Shown: positions 44,960-55,128 of the stretch, piece after piece
Layout of the letters: the number at the start of each line of letters is the position of its first letter
Position numbering within the stretch: position 1 is the stretch's first letter
NCBI GenBank assembly: GCA_007695035.1
Contig: REEO01000067.1
Coordinates: 1-64,000, forward strand
Source: Saprospirales bacterium
GTDB lineage: Bacteria; Bacteroidota; Bacteroidia; Chitinophagales; Saprospiraceae
Direction: 5' to 3'
Length of the DNA: 64,000 nucleotides
Position numbers and translations under genes: made by a program
Notes under the pieces: model-generated
Seen by the model: the letters and a program-made list of their open reading frames with translations, nothing else
Databases searched by the model: none
What the model was told of the DNA's origin: nothing

Positions 44960-46027
44960 ATGCAAGTTTCCACAGATACTATTCTAAGCAATTTCTCACT
45001 CAAAGACTTCAATACCTTTGGGCTGGACTGTACGGCCGGGGCATTTTTGAGGTTAGACAATCCCGCTGAATTGCCGCTATTGCCGGAGCTGATTTCCCAC
45101 TATGGAAATTATTTGATTCTCGGTGGTGGAAGTAATCTGCTGCTGCCGGATTATTTTGATGGTCTGGTGGTGCAAATTGCTCTGGATAAACTTCAAACCA
45201 GGGAGAGTGATTCCGATGTGCTGGTAAATGCAGGTGGGGGCTTGAACTGGCATGAACTGGTTACTTTTTGCGTAAAAGAGAACTACGGTGGCATTGAGAA
45301 TCTCGCGCTCATACCAGGCAGTACTGGTGCCGCGCCCATTCAAAATATCGGTGCTTACGGGCTTGAACTCAAAGATGTTTTTGTCTGTCTGAATGCCTTC
45401 GATTTGCAAACGGGAGAATACCGCTGTTTCAACCGGGAAGAAATGAAATTTGGTTACCGGGACAGTGTATTTAAAGGCAGGTACAAAGGCCAGTTTATCA
45501 TTGCAGATGTTTGGCTGAAACTCACCACCCAAGACCACCGGATCAATACTTCTTACGGTGCGCTGACTGCTGATCTAGAGAAAAAGGGAATCCAAAATCC
45601 CGGAATTTCAGATGTTTTTAAGGCAGTGGTGGAAGTCCGAAGGTCAAAATTACCCGACCCAAATCAGCTTGGAAATGCCGGCAGCTTCTTCAAAAATCCT
45701 GTGGTGAATGCTGATACCCTTGAATCAATTCGAATGAAGCACTCGGATGTGGTGTTTTTTGAGTTGCAAGGTTCCGAGATGATGTACAAAATCCCGGCAG
45801 GTTGGCTGATTGAGCGTTGTGGCTTTAAGGGGAAATTCAAAGGTCCTGTGGGCTGTTATAAAAAGCAGGCACTCGTCCTGGTCAACCGGGGCGGAGCAAA
45901 ATCATCTGATTTGGTGACTTTTGCCGGTGAAGTCCAGCGCTCCGTGGCAGCAGAATTTGGGATTACCCTTGAGCCGGAAGTCAACATAGTTCAGCCAGAG
46001 AATTACGGAGATGTGATTTCTCTTTGA
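44960..46027 (+). CDS. murB: UDP-N-acetylenolpyruvoylglucosamine reductase (355 aa)
   Basis: Makes UDP-N-acetylmuramate in the cytosolic phase of peptidoglycan synthesis. FAD-binding motifs G-G-G-S-N-L-L and G-S-T-G-A-A-P-I-Q-N-I-G-A-Y-G are present, the substrate/proton-donor serine in G-N-A-G-S-F-F-K-N-P, and the C-terminal glutamate in E-P-E-V-N-I. Length is typical for the longer Bacteroidota MurB. Confidence 0.96.
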   Translation: MQVSTDTILSNFSLKDFNTFGLDCTAGAFLRLDNPAELPLLPELISHYGNYLILGGGSNLLLPDYFDGLVVQIALDKLQTRESDSDVLVNAGGGLNWHELVTFCVKENYGGIENLALIPGSTGAAPIQNIGAYGLELKDVFVCLNAFDLQTGEYRCFNREEMKFGYRDSVFKGRYKGQFIIADVWLKLTTQDHRINTSYGALTADLEKKGIQNPGISDVFKAVVEVRRSKLPDPNQLGNAGSFFKNPVVNADTLESIRMKHSDVVFFELQGSEMMYKIPAGWLIERCGFKGKFKGPVGCYKKQALVLVNRGGAKSSDLVTFAGEVQRSVAAEFGITLEPEVNIVQPENYGDVISL

Positions 46028-46066
46028 TTCGCCAAAAGTTTCGCGGAAACAGTTTTTTCAAACAAA

Positions 46067-47122
46067 TTAATCCTTGTCAACATTGAGTGCCGGATCGTAT
46101 TCGGGCAATTCGTATTCGTCCCTGTTGCCCCTGCCGAATAGGGTGACTTTAAAATGGGTGTAGCGGTGCGGATTCAATCTAATATCTTGCAGCAGGAGGT
46201 TGAGGTTGCTAATACCGCGGTTTAGGTTGTCAGCAATCTCGGGATCGGTCAGTAATTTGCCCAATGTACCCTCGCCATCATTGAGCATTAGCAGGGTTTG
46301 ATTGAAATTATTGAGCGAGGCGGTGAGGCCATCCAGGCTTTGGTCTGCGCGGTCGATGGTACCCGAAATTTGTTCGGGAATGTTTTGAGCTGCCAGACCT
46401 TCAGTAATTTCCTGCAGATTTTCGAGTGACTCTCCGATACTGCCCATTTTTTCGTCCAAATTGGATGTTGCCTTGTTGACATTGCCAGTTAGCTCGGCGA
46501 TATTGGGTCCCGCCTCTGCCATCATAATGTCCATTCTGGCTGTGATCCGCTCTAGATTGCGGATGGTGTGCCCCAGCCTTTTAAAAGACTCGAGAAATTC
46601 GTTGGTCTCTTCCTGCTCTCTAAACCGCACACCCAGGGTATCAATGACATTTCCCAGCCCATCACCAATTCGCATTAGATATTCATCCACCTCATCCCTT
46701 GTAACCAGACTTTCAATAAGGCTCTTGTTGACCCCTTTCAGGTAGTCGCCGGCTTGAGCACAGTCGTCCCCGGTGCATCCTCTGGTAAATATAATCTCCA
46801 CAGCTTTTTGTCCTGCAATGCCCGTACTCATGATATGCACCTCAGCATCCCTGGGCAATCGAATGTTTCTTTCAACACTAAGTTGAATGGTAATGAACTC
46901 CATGTTGTTTTCGAAGAAAATATCTGTAACTGTGCCAACCCTTTTTCCACGTAGTAGAACTTCAGAATTTCTTGGCAGTTGGTCAATATTGTCAAATTGA
47001 GCGTAGTAGTGGATGCTCCTGACGAGCAAATTATTTCCCTTTAGAAATTGATAACCCCAGATTGAGGCCACAATAACTATAATACTAAAAATCCCAATTT
47101 TAATTTCGGGTCTTATTTTCAC
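46067..47122 (-). CDS. MlaD/MCE family lipid-transport protein (351 aa)
   Basis: An N-terminal signal anchor (about residues 8-27) is followed by one MCE domain (about 38-118, with L-R-G-K-R-V-G-T-V) and a long helical C-terminal part with heptad-like pattern (about 150-310), which in MCE proteins forms a channel or needle spanning the periplasm. It transports phospholipids between membranes in known systems. No MlaE/MlaF partners are in the window. Same strand as the amidase gene 106 bp upstream. Confidence 0.88.
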   Translation of the reverse strand: MKIRPEIKIGIFSIIVIVASIWGYQFLKGNNLLVRSIHYYAQFDNIDQLPRNSEVLLRGKRVGTVTDIFFENNMEFITIQLSVERNIRLPRDAEVHIMSTGIAGQKAVEIIFTRGCTGDDCAQAGDYLKGVNKSLIESLVTRDEVDEYLMRIGDGLGNVIDTLGVRFREQEETNEFLESFKRLGHTIRNLERITARMDIMMAEAGPNIAELTGNVNKATSNLDEKMGSIGESLENLQEITEGLAAQNIPEQISGTIDRADQSLDGLTASLNNFNQTLLMLNDGEGTLGKLLTDPEIADNLNRGISNLNLLLQDIRLNPHRYTHFKVTLFGRGNRDEYELPEYDPALNVDKD

Positions 47123-47228
47123 AATTGCTTGTTTTTATGAACCGGGGTGCAAAGATATATATAGTGAAGCATTGCGGTAATTTAACACAGAATAAACTCG
47201 GTGGAGAGGGGTATTATTTCGCTTAAAA

Positions 47229-48482
47229 TCAATCTGCACTCAATAATTCACTCACTGGAATGCGCTGCGAATCCTTAACTCCAATGATAAACGCATCCTG
47301 ATAACCAATTTCGTTGAGGTTTGTTCTGTGCTCTGCGGCCTCGTCGTAGGATTTAAATCTTCCGCTCAACAATCTCCAAAGTCCCCCTTCTTCCATAGTG
47401 TAAATGTATGAATTGCCCAGGTCGTCAAGGCCTTCTGTGTTTATTTCGGACGAACTCGAGAGCAATTGCACGGCAAAGAAAGCTTCCTCGATAGTGATTT
47501 CGCGTTCCTCAACTGGCTTTTCCAGACTTTCCGTGTTCTGGGCCTCAGCAGATTCTGCGACATTAAGCTCTGTGTCGGTGACAATATTTTCCTCTGCCCG
47601 CGGTGTCCGGGCGATGGGTTCATACCCCCAATCTCTAAGGTATTGTTGAATGCCCCGCAGAATGGAAAGAGCTATTTCTCTTTGACCCTCCTCACTGGCC
47701 AGGTATTTTTCCTCCGTGGGATTACTCAAAAATCCAGCTTCTACCAACACACTGGGCATGGTCGCCTGCCGGAGCACCAGAAATCCCGCTTGTTTTACTC
47801 CGCGGCTGTTTCTGCCGGCTGTGTTTTTAAATTCTTCTTCCACCAGAGATGCAAATCGGATGGAGTGTCCGAGATAGGCGTTTTGATAGGCAGAGAAAAT
47901 AATGTGACCCTCCGGTGAATTCGGATCATACCCTCCGTAGTGCTCCTCGTAATCCTCCTCCAGTGCAATTACCGCATTCTCCCGCTTGGCAACTTCGAGA
48001 TTCTCCTGAGCCCTGTGCAATCCCAAAACAAAAGTTTCAGATCCCTTAACATGGGGTCTGCCTGGAGCTATATTGCAGTGGACGGATATAAAAAGATCCG
48101 CATTATTTTCATTGGCAATTCGCGCCCTTTCGTGCAGCGGCACAAACACATCCTCTTCCCGGGTCATTATTACATTGACATCCGGAAAGTAGCGGGCCAA
48201 AAGGTCATTGAGGATGAGGGAAATATTTAAAACTACTTCCTTCTCCGTAATGAAACTTCCCATACCTCCGGGGTCCCTGCCCCCGTGCCCAGGGTCAATT
48301 ACTATGGTCTTAACCGGATTGTTGGCTTTAACATTAACAAAAGCAACGTCCTGATAATGAAGGCCGTTATCCATCAGATGCGCATTATTTGTTGCAAAAA
48401 TGACCGGCACTGATGATAATGTACCTAATTTTGTGAGAAATAGTATTAGCGCGACAATACACATTATGTTTTTTGTCACCAT
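47229..48482 (-). CDS. N-acetylmuramoyl-L-alanine amidase with C-terminal SPOR-like region (417 aa)
   Basis: Amidase_3 domain (about 57-290): zinc ligands in V-I-D-P-G-H-G-G, E in T-E-K-E-V, H in F-I-S-V-H-C-N, and catalytic E in L-V-E-A-G-F-L-S-N. A signal peptide is at the N-terminus. The C-terminal 80 residues (A-V-Q-L-L-S-S-S ... R-L-L-S-G-R-F-K-S-Y-D-E-A) resemble a SPOR peptidoglycan-binding domain. It cleaves septal peptidoglycan. In many Bacteroidota this gene lies beside an MCE gene and lptD, as here. Confidence 0.93.
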   Translation of the reverse strand: MVTKNIMCIVALILFLTKLGTLSSVPVIFATNNAHLMDNGLHYQDVAFVNVKANNPVKTIVIDPGHGGRDPGGMGSFITEKEVVLNISLILNDLLARYFPDVNVIMTREEDVFVPLHERARIANENNADLFISVHCNIAPGRPHVKGSETFVLGLHRAQENLEVAKRENAVIALEEDYEEHYGGYDPNSPEGHIIFSAYQNAYLGHSIRFASLVEEEFKNTAGRNSRGVKQAGFLVLRQATMPSVLVEAGFLSNPTEEKYLASEEGQREIALSILRGIQQYLRDWGYEPIARTPRAEENIVTDTELNVAESAEAQNTESLEKPVEEREITIEEAFFAVQLLSSSSEINTEGLDDLGNSYIYTMEEGGLWRLLSGRFKSYDEAAEHRTNLNEIGYQDAFIIGVKDSQRIPVSELLSAD

Positions 48483-48578
48483 GTTACATCTTGTTTAAGA
48501 TTAATTTACGCATTAATTAATTTAATAATATAAAGGTACGAATAGTTTCATTAACCGGTGTAAAATCTGTGGTATTTT

Positions 48579-51203
48579 TTGAAAATATTTTTTTATAATA
48601 TATTACTGCTCATTTCATTAGCAGCCGCGGGATATAACGTAGCACATTCGCAAAATGATACCCTCTCTGCTGAAGAAGCTGTTACATCTACATTTTACGG
48701 GGAGGTGAGGATAGCAGAAGGTGGGCCTGATGATGTGGTTCACTACATGGCTGAGGACAGTCATTGGCTGGACAACACCAACAGAATTTTTCACCTGTAC
48801 GGGAATGCTCAGATCAAATACCAGGATCTTGCTTTGGATGCAAACTACATTTACCTGGATTTGGCTCGAAATACGGCCCATGCTGTTCCGTATCCGAATG
48901 AAGATGGAGAGTTGGTTGGATTTCCAGTGTTCAGGGAAGGCAACCAGGTGTATCATGCTCAGCGTATAGAGTACAATTTTGTCACCAGAAAGGGTATGGT
49001 GGAGGGTGCTTTTACGCAACAGGGTGACTTGAATATACACGGGCGGCGGACTAAAATCATAGGTCAGGATGAGAGTGAGGATGCCTCGGATTTTGTGATT
49101 TATCAACAGGATGCACTTTTTACCACCTGCGACCATCCCGAGCCCCATTTTGGAATTCGCTCCAGCAGGCAAAAGGTTATTCCAGGTGAATTGGCCGTAA
49201 TTGGCCCTTCCAATCTCGAGATTGCGGGGGTGCCCACGCCTCTGTGGTTGCCCTTTGGATTTTTTCCCCTCATAGAGGGTGGTAGGGCTGGTATTATTTT
49301 CCCGAGGGATTTTGAGTTCTCACCCCGCTGGGGCTATGGGATTAGCAATATTGGTTATTACGTGCCCATCAACGAGTACATTGATGTAGAATTGAATGGC
49401 AATATTTACCTTCGCGGATCCTGGGCGCTAGGAGCCAATGTACGATACAACAGACGGTATAAATACAACGGCAATGTCAATATAAACTACTCTGTTTTTC
49501 GCGAAGAGGCTGAAAATTCAACAGACATCAACCGAAGCAGGTCATTCAGCATACGGATCAACCACAATCAGGATCAGCGCGCCCATCCCACCCGCAACTT
49601 TGGCGGAAATATACACATTGAAACCAATGAGTTCAGGAGCCTGAACTTCAATGATTACGATAACGTATTTAACAACCAACTAAGCTCTAATTTTTCCTTC
49701 AGTCAGATTTTTCCGGGAAGGCCTTTTAGGGTGAATGCCTCTTTGAGCCACCGGCAAAACACCCAATCGGGGCAGATGGACATCACCTTCCCGAATGTCA
49801 ACTTCCAAATGAATCAGATATTCCCATTTAAGAACCGGCAGCGAACCGGGCCTGAGCAGTGGTATGAGAAGATAAGTTTCCGGTACAATGCCTCCTATCA
49901 GAATCGATTTTCTGCTCCCGACAGTCTTTTTCTGTCTCCTGAATTTTTCGAATCATCCAGAATGGGATTTCGTCACAATGCTTCATCCAATGCAGTTTTC
50001 AGAGTAGCCCGCCATTTTAATCTTACACCATCTGTCGAGTACAATGAAACCTGGTATGTGCAGACTTTGGAAAGGCAGTTTCAGGAGGACCTGGATATCA
50101 GAGTGGATACTATCTACAACCAGGACAGTACCGAGTTTTTTATTCAGCGGGATACCATTTCGTTTGGCGAGGTGGTGGATTTGGACCGGCGGGGACTCGA
50201 TGGTTTCAGGACCTACAGGGCCAGTTTAAATCTCAATACCCAGATTTTTGGAACAGCCCGTTTCAGGTCCGGTTTTTTGCGGGGTGTTCGCCATACCATG
50301 AAACCCAATATTGGATTGAGTTATGCACCGGATTTTACAAGGGAGAGTTTGGGGTATTTTGAAGAACTTCCCATTATCAATCAAGCCGGGAAACGGGATA
50401 CCATACGTTATTCCCGCTTTCAGGATGGGATATTCGGAGGTCCTCCCACCGGGGGCAGCCAAATGCTTATGAATTACTCCATCGGAAATACACTTGAGGC
50501 CAAAGTATTTAACAGAAAGGACTCCACAGAGCGAAATATCAGCCTGCTCAACAATGTCAACGTCAGCGGTAGCTATGATTTTAACAGGGATTCTCTCAAT
50601 TGGAGCATGGTGAATGTGCGTGGTACATCCCGGCTTTTTGGCGGAATATCCACGCTTACTCTCGGGCTGATGTACGATCCTTATGCGCTGGACGATGAGG
50701 GCCGCCGGATCGATAAATTTTACATGAGTGAAACCGGAAGACCACTCCGATTTGTCCAGGCCAATGTGCGCATCAGCAGTAGAATGTCCATAAATCAACT
50801 GCTGGAAATACTACCCTTCGGACCCGATCCCGACAGTGAGGGTAGCAGTGTGCTTGACCTCATCCGGCAACTAACCATCAATCATCAGATCGGCTTTGTC
50901 AACAATGCACAGTTTGAAGAGGGATGGGAGATAAATACCCATTTCATCAGTTTTCGAGGAAGTATTCCGCTCTCAGAGAAGTGGAACCTCAATTTTACCA
51001 ACATCGATTACAATTTTCAGCAGGGTCGCATCTCATACCCGGACTTTGGAATCAGTCGAGATCTCCACTGTTGGACCATGGCGCTCAACTGGCAGCCGAG
51101 ACGGGGCACCTACCAGTTTACTATCAGCGTGAAGCCCGGCTCCATGGACTTTCTCAATGTACCCTATCGCAAGAGCAGGGTGGATGGATTTTCGGGATTT
51201 TGA
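48579..51203 (+). CDS. lptD: LPS-assembly outer-membrane protein LptD-like (874 aa)
   Basis: A signal peptide is followed by an OstA-like beta-jellyroll N-terminal part (about 55-190, with Y-G-N-A-Q-I-K-Y and repeated short strands) and an outer-membrane barrel of about 550 residues with many aromatic/Asn-rich strands (e.g. R-Y-N-R-R-Y-K-Y-N-G-N-V-N-I-N-Y). Inserts LPS into the outer leaflet with LptE. No in-frame ATG precedes the signal peptide, so a TTG start at 48579 is used. It is divergent from the amidase gene with about 95 bp between. Confidence 0.9.
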   Translation: MKIFFYNILLLISLAAAGYNVAHSQNDTLSAEEAVTSTFYGEVRIAEGGPDDVVHYMAEDSHWLDNTNRIFHLYGNAQIKYQDLALDANYIYLDLARNTAHAVPYPNEDGELVGFPVFREGNQVYHAQRIEYNFVTRKGMVEGAFTQQGDLNIHGRRTKIIGQDESEDASDFVIYQQDALFTTCDHPEPHFGIRSSRQKVIPGELAVIGPSNLEIAGVPTPLWLPFGFFPLIEGGRAGIIFPRDFEFSPRWGYGISNIGYYVPINEYIDVELNGNIYLRGSWALGANVRYNRRYKYNGNVNINYSVFREEAENSTDINRSRSFSIRINHNQDQRAHPTRNFGGNIHIETNEFRSLNFNDYDNVFNNQLSSNFSFSQIFPGRPFRVNASLSHRQNTQSGQMDITFPNVNFQMNQIFPFKNRQRTGPEQWYEKISFRYNASYQNRFSAPDSLFLSPEFFESSRMGFRHNASSNAVFRVARHFNLTPSVEYNETWYVQTLERQFQEDLDIRVDTIYNQDSTEFFIQRDTISFGEVVDLDRRGLDGFRTYRASLNLNTQIFGTARFRSGFLRGVRHTMKPNIGLSYAPDFTRESLGYFEELPIINQAGKRDTIRYSRFQDGIFGGPPTGGSQMLMNYSIGNTLEAKVFNRKDSTERNISLLNNVNVSGSYDFNRDSLNWSMVNVRGTSRLFGGISTLTLGLMYDPYALDDEGRRIDKFYMSETGRPLRFVQANVRISSRMSINQLLEILPFGPDPDSEGSSVLDLIRQLTINHQIGFVNNAQFEEGWEINTHFISFRGSIPLSEKWNLNFTNIDYNFQQGRISYPDFGISRDLHCWTMALNWQPRRGTYQFTISVKPGSMDFLNVPYRKSRVDGFSGF

Positions 51204-51299
51204 TGACGAACCTGTCGCCGGGGATGGATATTTTGTCGAAAAGGCACATTTTCACCGGCTGGATTGTTGTACATTTGTCAAACACCAAAAATCCGGTCA

Positions 51300-51974
51300 A
51301 TGGAAAACAAGAGAGAAGAGAATCCCCAACGAAAGAAAAAGGTAGAGTTGATCATTCGGAATCACATGATCTGGTCCATGGGTGCCGGCCTGATTCCCGT
51401 TCCCGTGGCGGACTTTTTTGCCGTAGGTGCGATTCAGTTGGATATGATACGTCAGATGTGCAAACTTTACGAAATTGATTTTAAGGAAAAAGATGGAAAG
51501 GCGGTGGTGAGTGCCCTGACAGGTGCCGGCCTCTCGCGTCTCGGTGCCAGTGCTGCCGTTAAGTTCGTTCCCGGCATGGGCTCGATCGTCGGCGGAGTTA
51601 CCATGTCTGTACTTTCAGGGGCTTCAACTTTTGCCATTGGAGAGGCATTCAAAAAGCACTTTGAAACCGGCGGCACTTTCCTGGACCTGGACACCGAGCG
51701 CATCAAAAAGAAGTACGACGATTTGTTTGAAAAAGGCAAGAAGATGGCCAGCGATATCCAGGAAGAGAAAAAGGCCACAGGAAAGTCCTACAGCGATATC
51801 ATTGCCGAAAAGGCTGATGAACCTTTTTCCGAGAAGGTCGAAGAGGAGAGAGGCACTCAGGACCACGACCAGGTGATCAAAAAACTCAAAGAACTGGCGG
51901 AGCTAAAGGAAAAGGGTGTCATTACCGAACAGGAATTTGAAGAATTGAAAAAGGGCATTCTCAAGGGCAATTGA
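51300..51974 (+). CDS. DUF697-like protein with C-terminal SHOCT domain (224 aa)
   Basis: The N-terminal half (about 15-125) is a glycine-rich hydrophobic region like DUF697/YcjF (G-A-G-L-I-P-V-P-V-A-D-F-F-A-V and G-S-I-V-G-G-V), which in other proteins associates with membranes and small GTPases. A charged helical linker follows. The last 35 residues (D-Q-V-I-K-K-L-K-E-L-A-E-L-K-E-K-G-V-I-T) are a SHOCT domain. The start at 51300 is preferred (M-E-N-K-R-E). No GTPase is adjacent; function unknown. It lies 100 bp after lptD. Confidence 0.78.
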   Translation: MENKREENPQRKKKVELIIRNHMIWSMGAGLIPVPVADFFAVGAIQLDMIRQMCKLYEIDFKEKDGKAVVSALTGAGLSRLGASAAVKFVPGMGSIVGGVTMSVLSGASTFAIGEAFKKHFETGGTFLDLDTERIKKKYDDLFEKGKKMASDIQEEKKATGKSYSDIIAEKADEPFSEKVEEERGTQDHDQVIKKLKELAELKEKGVITEQEFEELKKGILKGN

Positions 51975-52000
51975 GGCCCTGGGTCAAGCCAATTCTGAAA

Positions 52001-53035
52001 TCAGGATGCAGCCGATTCCCGTTTCAGCCTGGGACTTGCCGTAGCATTGAGTTCTGCAAAATCTCCTTGTAAAAACTTGAAATGTGCGGCCATTGCAATC
52101 ATTGCTGCGTTGTCGGTGCAGTACTCAGGACTGGCCAAAAACAGCATTCTGCCACTTTTTTGACAGGCCGACCTCATCATTTCTCTCAATTGTGAATTGA
52201 CAGATACTCCCCCGGAGATGGCAATATCGTTCAGTTCCTCTTTCCCGGCGGCCAGCAACGTCTTCTTAACCAGGGTTTTGGCGATGGTGTATTGGATGGA
52301 TGCCGCCAGGTCGCTTTTATTTTCTTCTAAAAAATCGGGATTCTCTTTGATCCGGTCGCTTATAAAATACAGCACTGCAGTTTTGAGGCCGCTGAAGGAA
52401 AAATCCAATCCGGGCACTTTGGAATCAGGAAAGGGGTAAACGGGGCTTCCCTCTTTGGCTAGCTTGTCGATGGCCGGGCCTGCGGGATAGGGGAGTCCCA
52501 TCATTTTGCCGCATTTGTCAAAAGCCTCGCCCGCTGCATCATCCAGCGTTTGCCCAATCAATTCCTGTTCCAGAGGACCGCGCATCACGACCAATTCAGT
52601 ATGGCCGCCGCTCACTGTCAGATTGAGAAAGGGAAAATCGGGTTTTGGCTCATCGATGAAATGAGCCAAAATATGGGCTTCCATGTGATTGACCTCGATT
52701 AGGGGTTTTCCGGTTGCCAGTGCCAGGCCTTTTGCAAACTGGGCTCCGACAATTAGAGAGCCCAGGAGGCCGGGACCGCGAGTGAAAGCAAAGGCATCGA
52801 TCTGTCCGATCTTCAATCCCGCTTTTTTCAATGCTTCGTCCACCACGGGCACGATGTGTGACAGGTGGGCACGGGAGGCCAATTCCGGTACCACCCCCCC
52901 AAAATTTTTGTGCACATCCTGATTGGCGACTATATTGGATAGTATTTTACCGCCTGACATAACTGCACAGCTCGTATCATCACAAGATGACTCAATGGCC
53001 AAAATGGTTCCCGATTGTCTGGTCTCGTCTATCAT
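52001..53035 (-). CDS. tsaD: tRNA N6-adenosine threonylcarbamoyltransferase TsaD (344 aa)
   Basis: Final transferase of t6A37 synthesis. Contains the conserved E-S-S-C-D-D-T-S near the N-terminus (15-22), the iron/zinc-binding histidines in H-M-E-A-H-I-L-A-H (usually HMEGH) and the C-terminal D-N-A-A-M motif. Length is normal (about 340). It is convergent with the DUF697-SHOCT gene. Confidence 0.96.
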   Translation of the reverse strand: MIDETRQSGTILAIESSCDDTSCAVMSGGKILSNIVANQDVHKNFGGVVPELASRAHLSHIVPVVDEALKKAGLKIGQIDAFAFTRGPGLLGSLIVGAQFAKGLALATGKPLIEVNHMEAHILAHFIDEPKPDFPFLNLTVSGGHTELVVMRGPLEQELIGQTLDDAAGEAFDKCGKMMGLPYPAGPAIDKLAKEGSPVYPFPDSKVPGLDFSFSGLKTAVLYFISDRIKENPDFLEENKSDLAASIQYTIAKTLVKKTLLAAGKEELNDIAISGGVSVNSQLREMMRSACQKSGRMLFLASPEYCTDNAAMIAMAAHFKFLQGDFAELNATASPRLKRESAAS

Positions 53036-53256
53036 ACTGCAAATATCCCACCTTCCGGGCGGTTTTAAGAGATTTCATAGAATTTTTATCCTCATACACC
53101 AAAATGTTTGCTAAATAAGTCCTATAATTGTGACCTGGAATAGAGTCGCCCTCATTTATCGTGTGGTTGATGTATTCCATTTTGTTTGGTGATCCGGACT
53201 TTGAATAATAGACCGGCACTTTGCATTGTTTAATACTTATTCAAATATTCAACTCC

Positions 53257-53835
53257 ATGAAACTGATTATTAACTTGGTGATTGTTTTGATTATCGGAGG
53301 GTTGGTTTACCTGCTCATTGACTCGATTCGCGAACCCATCAATTTTCAAAATGAGAAGGACATGAGGTCCAGTGCTGTTATTGATCAATTGAGAGATATC
53401 AGGCAGACCCAGCGAATGTACCGGGACATCAAAGGTATGTTTGCCAATAATTTTGATACCTTGATACATGTAATGAAAACGGACAGCTTTAACCACATCA
53501 GGCTGATTGGAGACCCGGATGACCCAACTGGTGAGGGTTATGTTCGTGACTCCACCCGATTGAGTGCGCTAGACTCTGTAGTGGCATTGGGTATCGATCT
53601 GGATAGACTTCCTTACGTACCCTTTACCGACAACGAGCGGTTTTATATAAATGCCGACACCATTACTTATCAGCAGACGCTCACCCCTGTCACCGAGGTG
53701 GGTGTCCGTTGGAGTAAGTTTATGGGGCCGTATGCCGATCCATCTTACAGAAAGTATGACTACCGCTACAATCCCGACGGAGTATTGAGATTTGGGAGTA
53801 TGAATAACCCGAATTTATCTGGTAACTGGGAATAA
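53257..53835 (+). CDS. Unknown membrane-anchored protein (192 aa)
   Basis: The start at 53257 gives M-K-L-I-I-N, then one transmembrane helix (about 4-22), then a soluble 170-residue domain with many aromatic and aspartate residues. I recognise no characterised family. Similar single-anchor proteins often precede the DUF3822 gene in Bacteroidota (recollection, not checked). Eight bases separate it from the DUF3822 gene. Confidence 0.75.
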   Translation: MKLIINLVIVLIIGGLVYLLIDSIREPINFQNEKDMRSSAVIDQLRDIRQTQRMYRDIKGMFANNFDTLIHVMKTDSFNHIRLIGDPDDPTGEGYVRDSTRLSALDSVVALGIDLDRLPYVPFTDNERFYINADTITYQQTLTPVTEVGVRWSKFMGPYADPSYRKYDYRYNPDGVLRFGSMNNPNLSGNWE

Positions 53836-53843
53836 AATTTTCA

Positions 53844-54650
53844 ATGCAGGTTTATAAAGAAGAAGATTTTTTTTCCGGGCCTGAGGGCCTGGAGGCTGTT
53901 TTGCTGTGGAGAGAACGCAGCACCAGTTTGGCATTATTCAAAGTCGGGGAATCGAACATAGGTCCCGGTGCTGTTTATGAATGGTCTGTAGCAGACAGGG
54001 ACAGGATAGGAATAATTGACTTGCTCAACAAACTCAATCCCCATTCAATACGCATTGTGACAGCAGGACCAGGATTTAGCCTTATGCCGCATGAGATGGC
54101 CACAGATTCAGGAAGTACAGAATGGCACCAGCACCTACCCGGTGATTCACAGAAGGGCATTTTGGTTTCAGATAAAAAATCGAGCCCCGCAGTTTCCGTT
54201 TCCTTTGAAATGGCCCCGGGAGACTTTGAATTTCTAGCCTCCCTGAGAAATGATCAGAAAGTGGAACACCTGGCCGGTGTTTTGTTGGAGAATATGGAAA
54301 AGGTGGATTTCGTATCACTCTGGTCGAAAATTGTCCTTTATTTCGTGGACAACCAGATGTTTGCGGTGGCGGTCAAACACGGGAAGCCGGTTCTGGTAAA
54401 TACATACAGTTATCAGGTGCCCGCAGATGCCCTTTACTATTTACTCTGGATCAAAAAGGAGTTGTTTGCCGACGAAGCCGAGGTCCCCATTTTTGCTAAT
54501 GGCCTTATAAAAACCGGTTCAAACCTGCACAATACCCTAAAGAATTACATCGCCCCCCTGCACTTTGGCACTTCATTGAGAAAGAAATCCAACGATCTGG
54601 ATAAGGACTTCCCGGCCCATACTTTTTCTCTATTGAGACAGATGGCTTGA
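53844..54650 (+). CDS. DUF3822 family protein (268 aa)
   Basis: The general pattern matches DUF3822: a central Y-F-V-D-N-Q-M-F-A-V-A-V segment with N-T-Y-S-Y-Q-V-P-A-D-A-L-Y-Y-L-L-W following. DUF3822 proteins have an actin/ASKHA-like fold and are found almost only in Bacteroidota, next to rsmD, as here. No enzymatic role is known. Confidence 0.82.
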   Translation: MQVYKEEDFFSGPEGLEAVLLWRERSTSLALFKVGESNIGPGAVYEWSVADRDRIGIIDLLNKLNPHSIRIVTAGPGFSLMPHEMATDSGSTEWHQHLPGDSQKGILVSDKKSSPAVSVSFEMAPGDFEFLASLRNDQKVEHLAGVLLENMEKVDFVSLWSKIVLYFVDNQMFAVAVKHGKPVLVNTYSYQVPADALYYLLWIKKELFADEAEVPIFANGLIKTGSNLHNTLKNYIAPLHFGTSLRKKSNDLDKDFPAHTFSLLRQMA

Positions 54651-54726
54651 GGTTGTCTCAGGATACGCTCTTAAAACCGGGTAGGTGAATTGTTGTTGAT
54701 TGCAACGCATTGGATTTGTAGGGTTT

Positions 54727-55031
54727 GATTACGAATTGCGAATTGCGAATTATGAATTACCAATTGGTGGTTTGGGGCTATAATTCGAGGGAATAGGGAA
54801 GAGTAATGACTTTTAGGGAATTCGATGTTTAGGTGTTCGGTTTCTCGCGGAGGGTTCAAATGACAAATGACAAATGACACTTGACCCACCAAAGCGTTGG
54901 GGGCAGGCTAGTTGAGAATGGACAATGTTTTTCAGGACGATAATTCGGGGATTCTTGAAGCAACAATGGGTTTGGGAGATTCGGTGTTTGGGATTTTGGT
55001 TTCACCTACAGGTGTCAATCGAAAATGGCGG
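54727..55031. repeat. Interspersed repeat, family B (two adjacent copies)
   Basis: Two imperfect copies (54727-54865 and 54934-55031) of a roughly 100-130-bp unit that recurs at 59607-59735. Shared landmarks in order: a 'gataattc' phrase, an 'aataatg'-type phrase, 'gggaattcgatgtttagg', 'tcggtttctcg' and, in two copies, a final 'gaaaatggcgg'. Copy 1 is preceded by tandem 'gcgaattgcgaatta' units. The block fills the gap between DUF3822 and rsmD and is noncoding. Confidence 0.7.
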
Positions 55032-55128
55032 ATAGGGATTAAATAAATTTCCGCGTAGACACGGTTTCTTTGCGCTCGCTAAATGGTTCTATTCTTTCAT
55101 TAAGGGCATTTTTAAAACATAATTTACA

